Assembly (NCBI GenBank): GCA_016987375.1
Contig: PJRA01000343.1
Span: 865,071 to 876,638 of the forward strand
Source: Brachionus koreanus
Taxonomy: Eukaryota > Rotifera > Eurotatoria > Ploima > Brachionidae
DNA: 11,568 bases
Direction: 5' to 3'
Shown here: piece by piece, positions 1-7,645 of the stretch
Numbering within the stretch: position 1 is the stretch's first letter
How the letters are laid out: every line of letters begins with the position of its first letter
Translations under genes and position numbers: made by a program
Notes under the pieces: model-generated
Seen by the model: the letters and a program-made list of their open reading frames with translations, nothing else
What the model was told of the DNA's origin: nothing
Database searches by the model: none

Positions 1-205
1 TGTCTCAGGCCAGTGTATCCCCAGAATCTAGTATGGAAAGTGTTCAGACTTCTTTTATCAGATTCACACATTCCCCAAAATTCACTTCCATACATTAGTG
101 TTGCTTTTACTACAGAGTTGTACAGTTTGAGTTTTGTTTCCTTGCTATAGCTGGTTGATTTCCATGCTGGTCGGAGTCTAGCTAAGCTTATCTTTGTGCA
201 AATAT
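1..205 (-). pseudogene. LINE reverse transcriptase, C-terminal fragment
   Basis: The minus strand reads without a stop across this segment and runs off the left edge of the window. It encodes a typical post-RT region of non-LTR retrotransposon ORF2 proteins: an Arg/Ala-rich stretch (ISLARLRPAW), then LYNSVVKATLMYGSEFW, then a segment ending near FHTRFWGYTGLR. The signature 'tKLkLYnsvV...LlYGsE.W' is known from many APE-type LINEs (RTE/CR1/jockey-like groups); I cannot fix the clade. The polymerase domain should lie to the right on the minus strand, but the sequence there is unrelated and then becomes a plus-strand gypsy remnant, so the copy is 5'-truncated. No frameshift is visible in the retained part, which suggests it is younger than its neighbours. 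Whether the true 3' end survives lies outside the window. Confidence 0.75.
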
Positions 206-246
206 TAAGGACTATAATTGAAAAACAGAAATTGTTAAGGACTATA
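205..246. repeat. 12-bp direct repeat, 30 bp apart
   Basis: TTAAGGACTATA occurs at 205-216 and again at 235-246. It starts exactly where LINE homology on the minus strand ends. Both copies are on the same side of that LINE fragment, so they are not an ordinary flanking target-site duplication; a short local duplication is more likely. Confidence 0.5.
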
Positions 247-396
247 TAGAAATGATAACTGATAAATCATGACGTGATTTGGTAGCGCTGTTTAACAAGT
301 CATTTGACTACAGTTCGATTTCCAAAAACTGATGACGATACAATTTTAGTCAACAAACTAAATTCAGTGAATCTTTGAAATCCTCAAAGGTTCACT

Positions 397-1067
397 GGTG
401 AATGTTTTTATTGTCGAAATGTTGGTCACCGAAAATCAGATTGTAGAAAGCGTTAAGCGGATGAAATACAAAAAAAAAGATGTTAACAGAAGGCATTTGA
501 CATATTAGATCTTGAAACTAAAATCAGTATCACAAGCGTAATTTTAACAATATCAATTATCACAACGAAAGAAGAAACATTATCAGTCACAATGATTACA
601 GAAAAAGTGTCAAGCTTTCGTAATTGATACTGAATTTGAGAATGAAGAGAATTTAGTAAATTTAAACTCGTTTGAATACTTTGTTGAGTTTTATGGGCTC
701 AAAGCAAACAACTAAGAACATGTGAATTTCATATTTGAAATAGGTAATTGTAGAACAAAAATTAATATACTGGTTGATTGTTGTTCCTCTCGTTCGTTTA
801 TCAATCCAAGAAAACTACCGAAAAAATTCAAGATTTATTGTCCAATATTCTAGATCATGAGAAAATGTTTAATGAAGTTTAAAAAAGATTTCTTAAAAAA
901 ACAGGTTTGACGATAAAGTCAGCGCTTTCAACAAAACGAGTATACTGCATAATGGTTGATCTCAAATTCATTACAAAAAATTGGTGTGGAAGTTTATATT
1001 TACTAATATAAGCGAGGCTGGAATTTTAGGATTTGATTTTCTTAGAAAGTTCAATGCAAACATTGAC
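397..1067 (+). pseudogene. Decayed Ty3/gypsy-like gag zinc knuckle and retropepsin
   Basis: Two retroelement landmarks lie in order on the plus strand. First, 403-444 encodes CFYCRNVGHRKSDC, a perfect CX2CX4HX4C zinc knuckle of the type gag nucleocapsid uses to bind RNA; a stop follows at 454-456, and another in-frame stop lies upstream at 376-378. Second, from about 605 a frame leads into ILVDCCSSRSFI (the aspartate codon is 776-778), which fits the retropepsin active-site loop D-[ST]-G-[SA] but with DCC in place of DTG or DSG. A TAA at 713-715 interrupts that frame. The second protease landmark, AGILGFDFLRKF (1017-1052), is in another frame and is followed by a stop at 1068-1070. So at least one frameshift and several stops are present. 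RT, RNase H and integrase are absent downstream. Gypsy-like is the best label; another LTR or related group cannot be excluded. Confidence 0.68.
403..444 (+). other. Intact CCHC zinc-knuckle motif
   Basis: Fourteen codons give Cys-X2-Cys-X4-His-X4-Cys with all four metal ligands present, followed by basic residues (RKR). This is the best-preserved part of the surrounding gag remnant. Confidence 0.85.
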
Positions 1068-1912
1068 TAAACAAACGATAGGATTACTATAAAGCCGAAT
1101 TCAAAGAGATATCTCTTAATTATGCTGACAACTTCAATTAGAATCATTTTTTTTTATTTATTTTTTATTTAATTTTTTATTTAAATAATAATTTAAGGGC
1201 CGTGACATTTGGGAAGTTCAGAATGGTCTAAAACCTTCTTTTCAACCCGCATGCGATTATAGAAATGTTTAATCCAATTAAAAAGATACATATAAAAATT
1301 TTTTGAGAATCAAGATAATCATATATTTAAAAAATAATTATCTTCCCAATTTTTTTCGCAAATTATGGGAAGATTGTATTTTGCCTTTGCAATTTTACAC
1401 GTAGAAGTACGTGCACTATATCATTTCGTCGAATTATGCATAAAAAATAAATCATCAAAAAGTTGTTCATTTCTCGTCGAATAAACACGAAGATGTTACC
1501 TATCGAAAATTAATCGATAATAAAGAAAATTACTATTTTTTTTATTCTTTTTATTTTAATTGAAAATAAATCCTTACAAATACATAGATCAAAAAATAAA
1601 TGCATTTACATATATATTTAAATATTAATAATCATAATTATTTTAAATTTAGAAATCAGTTTATAAAGCTCTTGAAATGCTATCTAAAAAATTCAAAATC
1701 TTGGCTCTTTTACTCATTTTAAACTTTGACAGCTTGTAAAATAAAGAAGAATGATAAAATAATCATAAAAGTATATTCTAAATCAGCACATCGAGTTCTA
1801 TAAGAAAATGAAATAATAATTAGACTTTGTGTAATACCTTTTTTCGGCCTAAATTGCTCACTATCCTTTGATTTTAATTAACAAATAATTGAAGTTTTTA
1901 TCAGTCTATTAG
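1068..1912. other. AT-rich stretch without recognisable gene
   Basis: I see no coding signal here on either strand. Homopolymer-rich A/T runs dominate. Two small inverted repeats stand out: TCTTCCCA at 1341-1348 pairs perfectly with TGGGAAGA at 1366-1373 (17-base loop), and TATCGA at 1501-1506 pairs with TCGATA at 1514-1519 (7-base loop). A further TGGGAAG lies at 1210-1216. The last part (about 1850-1912) may belong to the LINE remnant that follows, but I cannot align it. Confidence 0.5.
1341..1373. repeat. 8-bp perfect inverted repeat
   Basis: TCTTCCCA and TGGGAAGA can form an 8-bp stem with a 17-base loop. The element it belongs to is unknown; no transposon end or gene is recognisable next to it. 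Confidence 0.45.
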
Positions 1913-2119
1913 AAAAAGCAACTAATCAGACTAATTAGCACTCATGATCACTTTCTAAGACTTTATAACTCAATAATTCAAGGTTTCAATCATAATTACA
2001 AAACAGCGGTCAAATTTTTCGATCTCGAAAAAGCTTTTGACGAAATAAATCTTAAAGCAATCATAGTACAACTAAAATTAATTTATCTTAGCACAAAAAT
2101 TTTTGAATATACCGGGGGC
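1913..2119 (+). pseudogene. Jockey-like LINE reverse transcriptase fragment (palm motif A)
   Basis: A 69-codon open stretch carries two linked RT landmarks. STHDHFLRLYNSIIQGF resembles the '(G)STxDqllrl...i..gf' helix that precedes the first catalytic block, and VKFFDLEKAFDEINLKAI is RT motif A, with the first catalytic aspartate at 2021-2023 and the hallmark [LI]-[ED]-KAFD. The spacing between them is normal for jockey-superfamily LINEs. The frame is closed by TAG at 1910-1912 and TAA at 2120-2122. No motif B (QG) or motif C (YxDD) can be found downstream in any frame, so this is an isolated block of a heavily eroded ORF2. The sequence differs clearly from the LINE at 4980-7151, so it is a separate family or an older copy. 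Confidence 0.7.
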
Positions 2120-2754
2120 TAATTATAAACGCTCAAAAATAGCAGCACTGCACTGTTTTTACTACAGCTGGACTATGAAAAAATCTACAAACAATAAACT
2201 TACGTCTCAGAAATAAAAACAACCTGACAGTTAAAGTCAGCAAGAACCTTTTCCGTTCAAAGCTTGACCACTTATTTATTGGAATGAATACATCAAACTA
2301 AAAAATCTTGAGAGAATGTCAAGAAACTAAAACCAGATGTTAAAAAAATAGAGTTTTACACACTGAAAACTCGGACATTCATTCAAATCTAAAAATCGAA
2401 CTACTCGATCAAGATTCAGTAGACTATTTGAAAAATTCGTATCTAAAAGAACCAACCATGAACAAATAAATAAAGACCTTAACGATTAGATACCGGATAT
2501 ATTCGAAAAGAAATTCTACACAATTTTTGGTATCTTAATTAAACTTATAGAAAAGATAAATGAAAAATAAATTAGCTAATTTAAAAAAAAGAAAAAAATT
2601 AACATTTCGATTCAAATTATACAATTTATTTCTTTTTTTGTAATGACTGAATCACTAGTTTTTTAATAAAAAAAAAACTATAGAAGAATTTTATAAGCAT
2701 TTATTTTTATTTCATTATTTTTCAATTTTAAAATCTTATATTTTTTTTTTATGA
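2120..2754 (+). other. Eroded LINE body, no readable protein
   Basis: This lies between an RT motif A fragment and a LINE-type 3' tail, so it is probably the eroded 3' part of the same insertion. The distance from motif A to the tail (about 0.7 kb) is shorter than I would expect in a complete LINE, which suggests internal deletions. Translations in all plus frames give only short stop-broken pieces with no motif I can name. From about 2570 it is A/T homopolymer runs. Confidence 0.4.
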
Positions 2755-2846
2755 ACTAAGTACATTTGGCTGAAAGGGAGGACTAAGCTCCATTCCAAAC
2801 TGCAAGGATTTATAACCATAACAATATTTTTAATAAATAAATAAAT
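2755..2846 (+). mobile_element. LINE-like 3' end with (AATA)n tail
   Basis: A more complex stretch contains a small hairpin (GGAG 2777-2780, loop of seven, CTCC 2788-2791) followed by AATAAATAAATAAAT at 2832-2846. A short structured 3' UTR ending in a simple A-rich repeat is typical of non-LTR retrotransposon 3' ends. Its plus orientation agrees with the RT fragment upstream at 1913-2119, and the EnSpm-like frame starts only 12 bases later, so this end probably marks an insertion boundary. Confidence 0.5.
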
Positions 2847-2857
2847 ATCAGTTGTAA

Positions 2858-3277
2858 ATAAAAAAAAATCTAAAAACAATATCATCTATTGAAAAATGTT
2901 TTTTAAATGATATAGGGATTGATGATAATTATAATACTTGTAGTTACATTATTTTTCAGAAAATTTTTTTTTCCTCCTTGTTCTATAAAAAAACTAAACG
3001 ATTAGATTATTGTAATAAATATAAAAATCGATTTGCCTTAATAAAATATTTTATTTATAATAGAGAAAATTGTATTTCTGTTTGCATTTTACTTTCTTAT
3101 TTACATAATCCTTTTTATAATCCAAAATTTCCTGAAATAAAATCTTCAATTTTTATTGCTTGTAAAACAAATTCAACTTTTCTTGCTTCAATAAATAAGA
3201 TAGAAAAATGCATGCTTATTTCTTCACACAATGAATTATATATTTCCCAAATGAATATTTCTAATTTGTTTATTTAA
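2858..3277 (+). pseudogene. Probable EnSpm/CACTA-like transposase, C-terminal fragment
   Basis: A 140-codon open frame runs from just after TAA 2855-2857 to TAA 3278-3280. It has no ATG near its start, as expected for an internal piece. The pattern fits the C-terminal region of animal Tnp2-type (EnSpm/CACTA) transposases: a kinase-like spaced block SSLFYKKTKRLDYCNKY, then KNRFALIKYFI, then INKIEKCMLI followed by ELYISQMNISNLF, which matches the family pattern of 'I..I..KC..i.....Yi...pN' near the end. This resemblance is from recalled family layout, not a search. The other recognisable EnSpm piece (3592-4422) is on the opposite strand, so these are two copies or a rearranged one. The frame itself has no stops over 420 bases in very AT-rich DNA, which supports it being real coding sequence. 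Confidence 0.5.
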
Positions 3278-3294
3278 TTTTTAGACTAAAATAT

Positions 3295-3390
3295 GATCGG
3301 CTGCTACAGCTCTACACGGCCGATCGGCGGTTATGGGCTCAGACACTCTACATGTTAGGTGTCGCAGCAAGAACCACTACTACTACTACT
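3295..3390. mobile_element. GC-richer structured block ending in (ACT)5; probable LINE 3' tail
   Basis: This roughly 95-base block is far richer in G and C than anything around it. GATCGGC (3295-3301) pairs perfectly with GCCGATC (3319-3325), and the latter lies within a perfect 10-base palindrome GCCGATCGGC (3319-3328). The block ends in five ACT units (3376-3390), after which AT-rich DNA resumes. A structured segment ending in a short tandem repeat is what the 3' end of a severely 5'-truncated LINE looks like, in plus orientation. A SINE or another short non-autonomous element is an alternative. Confidence 0.45.
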
Positions 3391-3591
3391 ATAAATTTCA
3401 TATTTTTGTTAAAGTTTTTAATAAAAAAATCTAAATTTTAAATTTTAAATTTGACTATTTATTTGCAAGCTAAAATTTTTATTTCAATAGCTATTGTTTT
3501 TTGTCTTTATTCAAAAACTAAATAAAAGTGTTTTAGCTTTCTTTTTATATTAAAAAAATTAGCACGTTAAATAATACTTAAGATTATTTTT
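3391..3591. other. AT-rich spacer with three TAAATTT units
   Basis: No gene is visible. A short tandem array, TAAATTT x3, lies at 3432-3452. The EnSpm transposase on the minus strand ends at the right border, so this may be eroded transposon sequence. Confidence 0.4.
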
Positions 3592-4422
3592 TCATTTTCT
3601 TAAAACTGGTTTTAGAAAATCAAATATTGAAGGTTTTTTTCGCCCGATCCAAATACCAGCTAAAATCATATTCGCAAAATTGAATCTATATTTTAAATCA
3701 ATTTCATTTAAAACTAAATAAATAGGCCAAATAGTTAATTTAGAGGATTTGAATGGTGATATACCATCTGTGTTTAGTGTGAAAGTTAAAAAATCATTAT
3801 TTTGGTCCATCGACACTTTTGAGTAAACAACAGAATTTTCTATTTTGATAAAATGATTGTTTGATTTTATTATATTTTTTAAACTGATTTAAAATACTCA
3901 ATTTATAAAATATTGAAGTTAAGTTTCTACATTGAAAACATCTGTGATTCGAATTTGTAACTGATATTTCTACAATGTTACAAGTGTGACAAAATTCATA
4001 GCATTCAGGTTTTAAAGGATGTTTCGAATTTCACTTAAAAAGTCAATTAGTTTATCTATATTGGGCTCTAAATTATATTGAGGATTCGTTTTTCTAAATA
4101 GATTTATCACTTCGTTTATGGACGACTTGGTCATATTTTTTTCAATGTATAATTTGTATAAATCTAAACATATTTCTTTTTTTTATCTTGAATTTCGAAT
4201 TCCTTAGATTAATTCGAATTATTTTATTTTGGACTGATTTTTTTTTATAGAAAAAGAACTTGAAGTTTCCATTAATGCAACTGTTTCGTTAATATTGATG
4301 AATTCTTCATTTAATTGTTTTTTATTAAGTTCGATAGGTATTTTGCTAATAAAAAGATACCTCGAAGAACGTGGTATTTCTTTAGAATTATTTAATGTCA
4401 AATAGTTTCTTCTGAAACTCAT
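3592..4422 (-). pseudogene. EnSpm/CACTA-like (Tnp2-type) transposase, N-terminal third, broken
   Basis: Pieces lie in order on the minus strand. An ATG at 4420-4422 starts MSFRRNYLTLNNSK, a basic N terminus like that of animal EnSpm transposases. About 4210-4030 reads DLYKLYIEKNMTKSSINEV and NPQYNLEPNIDKLIDFL. 4003-3929 gives a zinc-ribbon-like set, CYEFCHTC and CFQC. An open frame from 3888 to 3592 includes LTFTLNTDGISPFKSSK and LTIWPIYLVLNEI and NMILAGIWIGRKKP, ending FLKPVL. The NTDG...FkSSk.siWPi.l..NE....kP...FLkP series is the hallmark of the Tnp2/Transposase_21 catalytic domain; the Asp of NTDG is probably a catalytic residue. Frameshifts are needed near 4215, 4025 and 3888. The rest of the catalytic domain is missing beyond 3592. 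The element cannot encode an active cut-and-paste transposase. Confidence 0.75.
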
Positions 4423-4578
4423 ATTGATAATAATTTTAACAGTTTTTCAATAGTTCTAAAATTAATAGAATAGTATTAGATGAAAAGTTTAATATAGATA
4501 AATAAAAATTTAAAATTAAAATTTTGTGAATTAGCTAAATAAACAAATCATAATTATCAAAAGATATTAATTTCTAAA

Positions 4579-4698
4579 GGCTTGCTTCAGTATGTCATCT
4601 CTAAATTAAGGTTCGAACTCGAATAAATTAGTACCTTTGGGGGCTTGCTATTTGACTTATTGCTTCGGCTTGAACTTGAATAAATTAGCAATTTAAAG
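4579..4698. repeat. Diverged tandem duplication, unit about 60 bp
   Basis: Each unit starts GGCTTGCT (4579-4586 and 4642-4649) and contains a related core: GTTCGAACTCGAATAAATTAG at 4611-4631, and CTTGAACTTGAATAAATTAG at 4669-4688. The core copies differ at only a few positions, while the spacing between start and core differs by about six bases. The first core looks like an RNA polymerase III B box (GGTTCGAA), but no tRNA arms fold around it. Confidence 0.55.
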
Positions 4699-4831
4699 CA
4701 CTACTTTTTTTACTTGACCCAAAATGGAGACTAAAATAAATTACAGTAACTAATGTCTTAATTATTATTCAAAATTATTTATCAAAAATAGATAAATTTT
4801 GCTTTAAATATTTATAAAAAAAAATTCTGAA

Positions 4832-4954
4832 AAAATCGAAAATTTTTCGTAAATTATATTCTTCTTAATTCTAAAGGAAAATTTTGGCAAAAATTATCGT
4901 TAAAATGTCGAAAAAAATATTTTTAATCGCAAATTTTCGTTAATTTTCGATTTT
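4832..4954. repeat. 13-bp perfect inverted repeat around AT-rich loop
   Basis: AAAATCGAAAATT at 4832-4844 and its reverse complement at 4942-4954 flank about 97 bases of AT-rich sequence. The right arm ends 25 bases before the first recognisable LINE codon, so it may belong to the interrupted target or to an older element. Confidence 0.4.
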
Positions 4955-4979
4955 GAAATTTACTGGGTCGGCAGCCAAG

Positions 4980-7151
4980 ATGGAACTTAGACATGAAGTT
5001 GAAGGACAAATTAATGAAATACACAAACACCTACCTCGCATTTTGCTGAAATCAGCTCGTAAAAGTGAAAAAAAAACAAATGCCTGTAAAGTGCCAAGTA
5101 CAAATCTAGCAAAATAATTGGAAGTGATGATGAAATCTGTATTATTACAAACGATATTAAAGGCTTATACGATCAATTTGAAGAATCGGAATACAAAAAT
5201 GGAGCTTTACGGTCATTAATTAATTTAAACAAAAAGAAACTAAAGTCTTTAATACGACTTAAATTGTTTGAGAAAGAGCAAGCTCGTTTTATCGACCTAA
5301 GAAAGCTAAAAGAAAACTTTAGCCAAATATTCTGGAGAAAAATAGCTCGCTTTAAATGCAGTCGTAAACGTATAAACCAATGTTCAAAGAAAATTGGAAT
5401 TGAAGACTTATCAAGGTCTTATGGTGAGCTTTTTTCACATAATGGTAAAACTAATACTCGGGCACAACAGGAAGTTAAAAATTAAGTTAAACTACATTTT
5501 GACAACTTGAAACATGAAAAAATTGAACCATTTTTCCATACCTGCGAAGTTGATGAAATTCTTAATACACTCAAGTGTAAAAAATCACCTGGTTATGATG
5601 AGATATGCAACGAATTTTATTAATTTGGCTCATGCGATAAACTTATTATAATACTAACATGGTTTTTCAATGCGTTGGTCAGCTTTGGTTATCTGCCAAA
5701 TCTTTTTAATGTATCGATGGTGACACCGATCCCCAAGAAAAACGTGACAAATGAACCATCTGACTTCCGTCCGATATCATTATCTACTTCGTTAGCTACA
5801 ATGTTTGAAGCTCTTTTACTAAGTAGATCTAGCTGTCTAAATCAGACTAATCCTAACCAATTCGGGTACAAGAAAAAACTTTCCTGCAAACATGGCTATT
5901 TCCTGGTAAATGAGACTATAAATTACTATAGACAAAATGGCTCAAAACTACATGTAGTTTGTCTTGATGCAAGTAAAGCCTTTGACAAGCTGTGGAGAGA
6001 TGGTCTGTTCTACAAATTAATTCGTAAAATTCCGGATGCGATTTGGCGAGTGCTATATGTTTATTATAGTATTTCAAAAATAGTCATAAAATATGAAAAT
6101 GAGGTTAGTGAAATGATTAAAACAAGTGAAGGAGTTAAACAAGGGAGGTATCCAATCTCCTTATTTTTTTAATTATTTCATTAACGACCTTTTAAACAAT
6201 TGCACAAATTTAAATATTGGGGCCTTGATTAATGGTATTAACCTCTCGATAATAGCATACAGTGACGACATCGTTATACTTGCGCCTTCTTTTGGCCAGT
6301 GTCAATAACTTCTAGAAATTTGCTCGAATTATTCAATAGCTTGGAAAATTGATTTCAATCCTGACAAATCTATGGTACTTTTAATATAAAAGACCAATGT
6401 TAGTGATAAACCTAAATTATCAGTCAATGGTAAAGAAATCCCTTTCGTTAAAAGTGTTGAGTATCTTGGCCTACCAATTGGTGATACAAAGTATGTCAAT
6501 AACTTTATTGATGAAAAGTGGAAAAAAGTTGAAAAAAGTTTGTACGGTCACTATGGATTGGTTTGTAAACCAAAGCAAAGAAGTCCCAAACTTGTCGCAT
6601 TTCTATTTAAACAATTTTGTCGGTCTATTTTTAGACATACAATGGACCTCACTATCATTGGAGACAAGAAGCTCGGTGAACTGGAAAAAAGACAAAATCT
6701 TCTTCTTAAAAGGACGTTTGGGATAAAGAGATTTGCTAGAATGATACCATTCTTAGAGTCATTGCGTATTGAAAAAGTAGAACAAATTTATCAAAAACAC
6801 AAGATATTCTTCCTAAAACAGCTTAAACAAAGCAGAACTTGTTTTTGTCTATTAACCTACTTAAGGGATCATTATAAAATTTATGATCAAAAAAACAATT
6901 CTGTGTGCAAGCAATTGTCCAATTTAGCAAAGAAAATATATATTAGTGTTACTGATTTTGATCCAAGAACAGTGATAGGATTGATTGAATACATACATTC
7001 AGAGAAAAATCGTCGATTGGTTGACTCGGTTAACTTTGTACTATCTATAATAGAAGAAAAAATTTCAAAAAAATTAGATCAACTTTATTTGTTTAAAACT
7101 TTATATGATCTTTTAAAAGTAGAATTTTTTATAATTTGTTTTTTTAAATAA
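4980..7151 (+). pseudogene. LINE ORF2 (non-LTR reverse transcriptase), 5'-truncated and broken
   Basis: This would copy LINE RNA into DNA at the insertion site. The linker upstream of RT begins in one frame (ATG 4980-4982, MELRHEVEGQINEIHKHLPR, stop 5115-5117) and continues in another from about 5090. RT landmarks in order: KCKKSPGYDEICNEFY, FRPISLSTSLATMFEALL, NPNQFGYKK, motif A VVCLDASKAFDKLW (Asp 5966-5968), motif B GVKQG, FNYFINDLL, motif C AYSDDIVILA (6255-6284), the NPDKS block, VEYLGLPIG, and a C-terminal tail with ELEKRQNLLLKRTFG and KHKIFFLKQL. Breaks: TAA at 5483-5485, 5621-5623, 6306-6308 and 6387-6389, plus an apparent extra G in GGG 6143-6145 that shifts the frame exactly at motif B. 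Motif C is YSDD where YADD is usual. The endonuclease domain is absent. It belongs near the jockey/CR1/L2 group; the clade is uncertain. Confidence 0.9.
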
Positions 7152-7323
7152 AACTTATCAAAATTTCATAATTTATTATGACGTAAATCTTTTTATACAT
7201 TTTCTTAATATTTATACTTAAATTGGTAATTATAAAATGACATCAAACTAATTTAACTTTTTTTTTTCTTTTTTGCCTATGAGGCTTGAACATAATAAAT
7301 AATAATAATAATAATAATAATAA
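7152..7323 (+). mobile_element. LINE 3' UTR with hairpin and (AAT)n tail
   Basis: After the LINE stop there is about 120 bases of AT-rich 3' UTR, a pyrimidine run, a small hairpin GCCT-ATG-AGGC (7275-7285), and a run of AAT units from about 7294 to 7323. This is the expected 3' terminus of a LINE on the plus strand. Directly to its right begins the truncated end of a minus-strand gypsy RNase H, so 7323/7326 is an element boundary. The AAT run reads as a row of tyrosines on the minus strand, which artificially extends the gypsy frame. Confidence 0.7.
7294..7323. repeat. (AAT)n microsatellite at LINE terminus
   Basis: About nine consecutive AAT units with one imperfect unit at the start. Position and orientation fit the 3' terminal repeat of the LINE rather than an independent microsatellite. 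Confidence 0.75.
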
Positions 7324-7329
7324 TATAAA

Positions 7330-7645
7330 GCTTTGCATGTTAGGACAGATCTACTAATAGCATCGGCATTACTGTGGTTGGAGCCTTTTATATAAATAAT
7401 ATTAAAATCATATGTCTTTAAAAAGATAGACCATCTTGCAAGTCTTCCACTTAGTTCTTTAATAGACATTAACCATTCTTGTTCAGTCTCCCATATGAAT
7501 ATTACGTCGTCTTTCTTAGTAATGCATATTATGGTTCAGAAATCTTAGCGTAGTCTTTAATAAAAACTCTGTAGTAATTTGTGGCACCTAAAAATTCTTG
7601 CGTTTGTTTCATATTTTTTGGACTTTTTCGTTTCACAATTGCTTA
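7330..7645 (-). pseudogene. Gypsy RT connection region and RNase H C terminus
   Basis: Just after the TAA at 7643-7645 the frame continues with the conserved RT-connection block EFLGATNYYRVFIKDYAKI (about 7597-7540), a strong Ty3/gypsy marker (FLG..nYYR.FI). A TAA follows at 7529-7531, then an apparent one-base deletion near 7515, after which the reading frame gives FIWETEQE joined directly to WLMSIKELSGRLARW, then YDFNIIYIKGSNHSNADAISR. The last two blocks are the end of RNase H (W...L..Ydf.I.Y..G..N..ADalSR). About one hundred residues normally found between WETEQE and WLM, including the RNase H catalytic acids, are missing. The frame then runs into the AAT tail of the neighbouring LINE. 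Confidence 0.8.

Larger units (their letters stand above)
4423..4979. other. AT-rich interval with two repeat structures, no gene
   Basis: I find no coding signal. It holds a diverged tandem duplication (4579-4698) and a 13-bp inverted repeat (AAAATCGAAAATT at 4832-4844 and AATTTTCGATTTT at 4942-4954). If the minus-strand EnSpm element is largely intact at its 5' side, this stretch could contain its promoter and terminal region, but no CACTA end is visible. Confidence 0.4.

Noticed and set aside
2941..2975. 3' splice site (TTATTTTTCAG) upstream of the plus-strand EnSpm-like piece
   Set aside because: The open frame runs straight through this spot from 2858, so no exon border is needed, and such TTTTCAG strings are frequent in this DNA.
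3375..3380. CACTA next to EnSpm pieces, as a possible CACTA terminus
   Set aside because: It is part of the (ACT)5 run, and no matching inverted copy or 3-base target duplication is visible.
4609..4632. tRNA gene or tRNA-derived SINE suggested by GGTTCGAACTC
   Set aside because: The bases flanking the TTCGAAC loop do not form a T arm, and no D arm, anticodon arm or clear A box lies upstream.
4579..4698. CRISPR-like repeat array
   Set aside because: There are only two diverged units with unequal spacing, in an animal-type genome, and no cas genes.
6397..6726. Open frame of 109 codons on the plus strand inside the LINE
   Set aside because: It is out of frame with the LINE protein, whose conserved VEYLG block and downstream tail are read in another frame over the same bases.
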